A DNA stretch of 7,568 nt from Actinomycetota bacterium (GTDB lineage: Bacteria > Actinomycetota > Acidimicrobiia > Acidimicrobiales > AC-14). The notes under the pieces are model-generated. The model did no database searches, had not been told where the DNA came from, and saw only the letters and a program-made list of their open reading frames with translations. A program made the position numbers and the translations under genes. The stretch is from the NCBI GenBank assembly GCA_020200615.1, contig JAIVIH010000274.1, forward strand, positions 1 through 7,568, in the 5' to 3' direction. Below are positions 5,922-7,568 of this stretch, in pieces (position 1 is the first letter of the stretch; each line of letters begins with the position of its first letter).

Positions 5922-7568
5922 TCAGCGAGCGACGAAGTACTTGGCCTTGGGGTGATGGCTGATCACGGCTGAAGTCGTCTGCTCCGGCTCATACTGGAAG
6001 TCCTCGCTGACGGTGACACCGATGCGGTCGGCCCCCAGAAGCTCGGCCACCTTCAAGTTGTCCTCCAGGTCGGGGCAGGCGGGGTAACCCCACGAGTAGC
6101 GGCCTCCCCGGTACCCCTGGTGGATCAGCACGTCGGTCTTGGAGCCGTCCTGGTCGGCGAACCCCCACTCCTGTCGCATCCGCAGGTGCCAGTACTCGGC
6201 CAGGGCCTCAGCCATCTCCACGCCCAACCCGTGGAGCAGCAGGTACTCCTGGTACCGGTCCTCGGCAAACAGCTTGGCCGTGGCTTCCGAGATGGCCCGG
6301 CCCATGGTGACCACGCTGAAGCCGGCGTAGTCCGCCTCACCCGACTCCACCGGCCGGAAGAAGTCGGCGATGCACCGGTACGGCGCCCGGGGCTCACGGG
6401 GGAACGAGAACCTAAGCCACTCCGACGTGCGGGTCTCGTCCTTCCAGACCACCAGGTCGTTGCCCTCCCCGTTGGCCAGGAAGTAGCCGTAAACCAGTTG
6501 GGGGACGAGGATGCCGGCCTCCTTGGCCTTGGCCAGCTCGTCCCTGAGCACGGGCCTGAGCCGGGCCTTGAACTCGGAGTCCGGTTCCCCGCCCTCGGGG
6601 CGGAACTGCCACTGGTTGCGGAACAGGGCGGTCTCGTTGAGCCAGGCTGCGATCTCGTCGATGGCGATGCCCTTTACGACCCGGACGCCGGTGAACGGAG
6701 GCACGAAGACGGGGTTGTCGGTCTCCACCTCGGGCGATCGGGCGGGCAGCTCGGCGGGCGCGGTGTCGCCCGTGCGGCCCCGGCCCGGGCGGGCGGCCAT
6801 CAGCTCGCGGCCGAACGTGGGATCGACCTGCCCCGTCCGCTTCATGGTCATCAGCTGCTCGAGGGTGCGCAGCCCCTCGAAGGCGTCCTTGCCGTAGAAG
6901 ACCTTGCCCTCGTAGACCTGGCGCAGGTCGTGCTCGACGTAGCGGCGCGTGAGGGCAGCCCCGCCCAGGATCACGGGAACCTCGGCCAGGCCGCGCCGGT
7001 TCAGCTCCTCGAGGTTCTCGCGCATGATCAGCGTGCTCTTCACCAGCAGCCCGCTCATGCCGATCACGTCGGCCTTCACCTCTTCGAGCTTGGCCACCAT
7101 CTCGGTGATGGCCACCTTGATGCCGAGGTTGTGGACCTCGTAGCCGTTGTTGGTGAGGATGATGTCGACCAGGTTCTTGCCGATGTCGTGCACGTCGCCC
7201 TTGACCGTGGCCAGCACGATGCGGCCCTTGCCCCCCTGATCGGACTTCTCCATGTGGGGCTCGAGGTGGGCCACCGACGCCTTCATGGCCTCCGCCGACT
7301 GGAGCACGAAGGGCAGTTGCATCTCGCCCGAGGCGAAGAGGTCGCCGACGACCTTCATCCCGGCCAGGAGGATGTCGTTGACGATGTCGAGAGCGGGTGT
7401 GGTCTGGAGGGCCTCGTCGAGGTCGGCCTCGAGGCCGTCGCGGTCACCGTCGATGATCCGCTGCTTCAACCGCTCGGCGACGGTCCAGCCGCTCCGGTCC
7501 TCCTTCACGACGGCCGTCGCGCTGACCCCCTCGAACAGACCCAACAGCTCGGCCAAGGGGTCGTACCC
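5922..7568 (-). CDS. metH: Cobalamin-dependent methionine synthase, C-terminal part (B12-binding and reactivation domains)
   Basis: The 548 visible codons are open to the right edge; the TTG at 7556 is an internal Leu (upstream frame reads GYDP), so the true start lies outside the window. MetH transfers a methyl group from methyltetrahydrofolate through cobalamin to homocysteine. Counting from the right edge, a helical cap domain spans about 30-108 (VGDLFASGEMQLPFVLQSAE). The Rossmann B12-binding domain follows, with GDVHDIGKN at 124-132; H127 (bases 7188-7190) is the lower axial ligand of the cobalt. SGLLVKST (172-179) and GGAALTRRYVEHD (202-214) complete that domain. A Pro/Gly/Ala-rich linker (about 256-280) leads to the reactivation domain, which binds S-adenosylmethionine for reductive remethylation: RGGRYSWGYPACPDL at 487-501, plus GFSVVTMGRAISE near 416-428. 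The stop is followed at 28 bp by the convergent permease gene. The homocysteine and folate domains should lie upstream, outside this window, if the enzyme is a single chain. Confidence 0.96.
   Translation of the reverse strand, partial: GYDPLAELLGLFEGVSATAVVKEDRSGWTVAERLKQRIIDGDRDGLEADLDEALQTTPALDIVNDILLAGMKVVGDLFASGEMQLPFVLQSAEAMKASVAHLEPHMEKSDQGGKGRIVLATVKGDVHDIGKNLVDIILTNNGYEVHNLGIKVAITEMVAKLEEVKADVIGMSGLLVKSTLIMRENLEELNRRGLAEVPVILGGAALTRRYVEHDLRQVYEGKVFYGKDAFEGLRTLEQLMTMKRTGQVDPTFGRELMAARPGRGRTGDTAPAELPARSPEVETDNPVFVPPFTGVRVVKGIAIDEIAAWLNETALFRNQWQFRPEGGEPDSEFKARLRPVLRDELAKAKEAGILVPQLVYGYFLANGEGNDLVVWKDETRTSEWLRFSFPREPRAPYRCIADFFRPVESGEADYAGFSVVTMGRAISEATAKLFAEDRYQEYLLLHGLGVEMAEALAEYWHLRMRQEWGFADQDGSKTDVLIHQGYRGGRYSWGYPACPDLEDNLKVAELLGADRIGVTVSEDFQYEPEQTTSAVISHHPKAKYFVAR

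Noticed and set aside
7554..7556. TTG as the start codon of metH
   Set aside because: The frame continues open to the window edge and the upstream residues (GYDP) match the conserved segment before the MetH cobalamin cap domain, so this is an internal Leu.
1..7568. CRISPR arrays, tRNA or rRNA genes, insertion-sequence ends, defence or toxin-antitoxin systems
   Set aside because: No regularly spaced repeats, no structural-RNA signatures, no transposase or integrase motifs, and every confident gene is a metabolic, transport or membrane protein. I see no evidence here of a new defence or mobile system.

Overview
This is a GC-rich chromosomal window with very strong G/C third-position bias and predicted lipoproteins with clear lipoboxes. 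It also has two TANNNT -10-like boxes placed 7-9 nt upstream of start codons that lack a Shine-Dalgarno, as in leaderless transcripts. Together these suggest a high-GC actinobacterium. An Acidimicrobiia-like lineage is a guess from overall protein character, not something the window proves. No rRNA, tRNA, CRISPR array, insertion sequence or phage gene was seen.

Layout. Positions 1-2112 are read on the minus strand. In transcription order they hold a small single-pass membrane protein of unknown function (start 2112), a PAP2-type phosphatase (1829-1257) and a lipoprotein of the PQQ-dependent sugar dehydrogenase (glucose/sorbosone dehydrogenase) family, which starts at 1201 and runs off the left edge. 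A 122-bp divergent spacer (2113-2234) separates this group from plus-strand genes. These are an eight-helix membrane protein of unknown function (2235-3107), then a DUF4239-type membrane protein carrying an extra beta-rich C-terminal domain (3123-4322). After a 33-bp spacer with a good leaderless-promoter candidate come an amino-acid-type ABC substrate-binding lipoprotein (4356-5168) and its permease (5198-5893). Facing them on the minus strand, 28 bp away, is the C-terminal part of cobalamin-dependent methionine synthase MetH (5922 to the right edge).

How the genes work together. The binding lipoprotein and permease form two of the three parts of a polar amino-acid importer. The ATPase is not here: the permease is followed directly by convergent metH. 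The minus-strand group on the left may be one transcript for envelope functions (a lipid or isoprenoid phosphate phosphatase and an exported dehydrogenase-like lipoprotein), but no shared pathway can be shown. The two membrane proteins at 2235-4322 are 15 bp apart and probably co-transcribed; their function is unknown.

Most of the window is ordinary housekeeping or transport DNA. The points worth a second look are the DUF4239 plus beta-domain architecture, the long overlap or possible frameshift between the small membrane protein and the PAP2 gene, the unusual third PAP2 motif, and the leaderless-type promoters.
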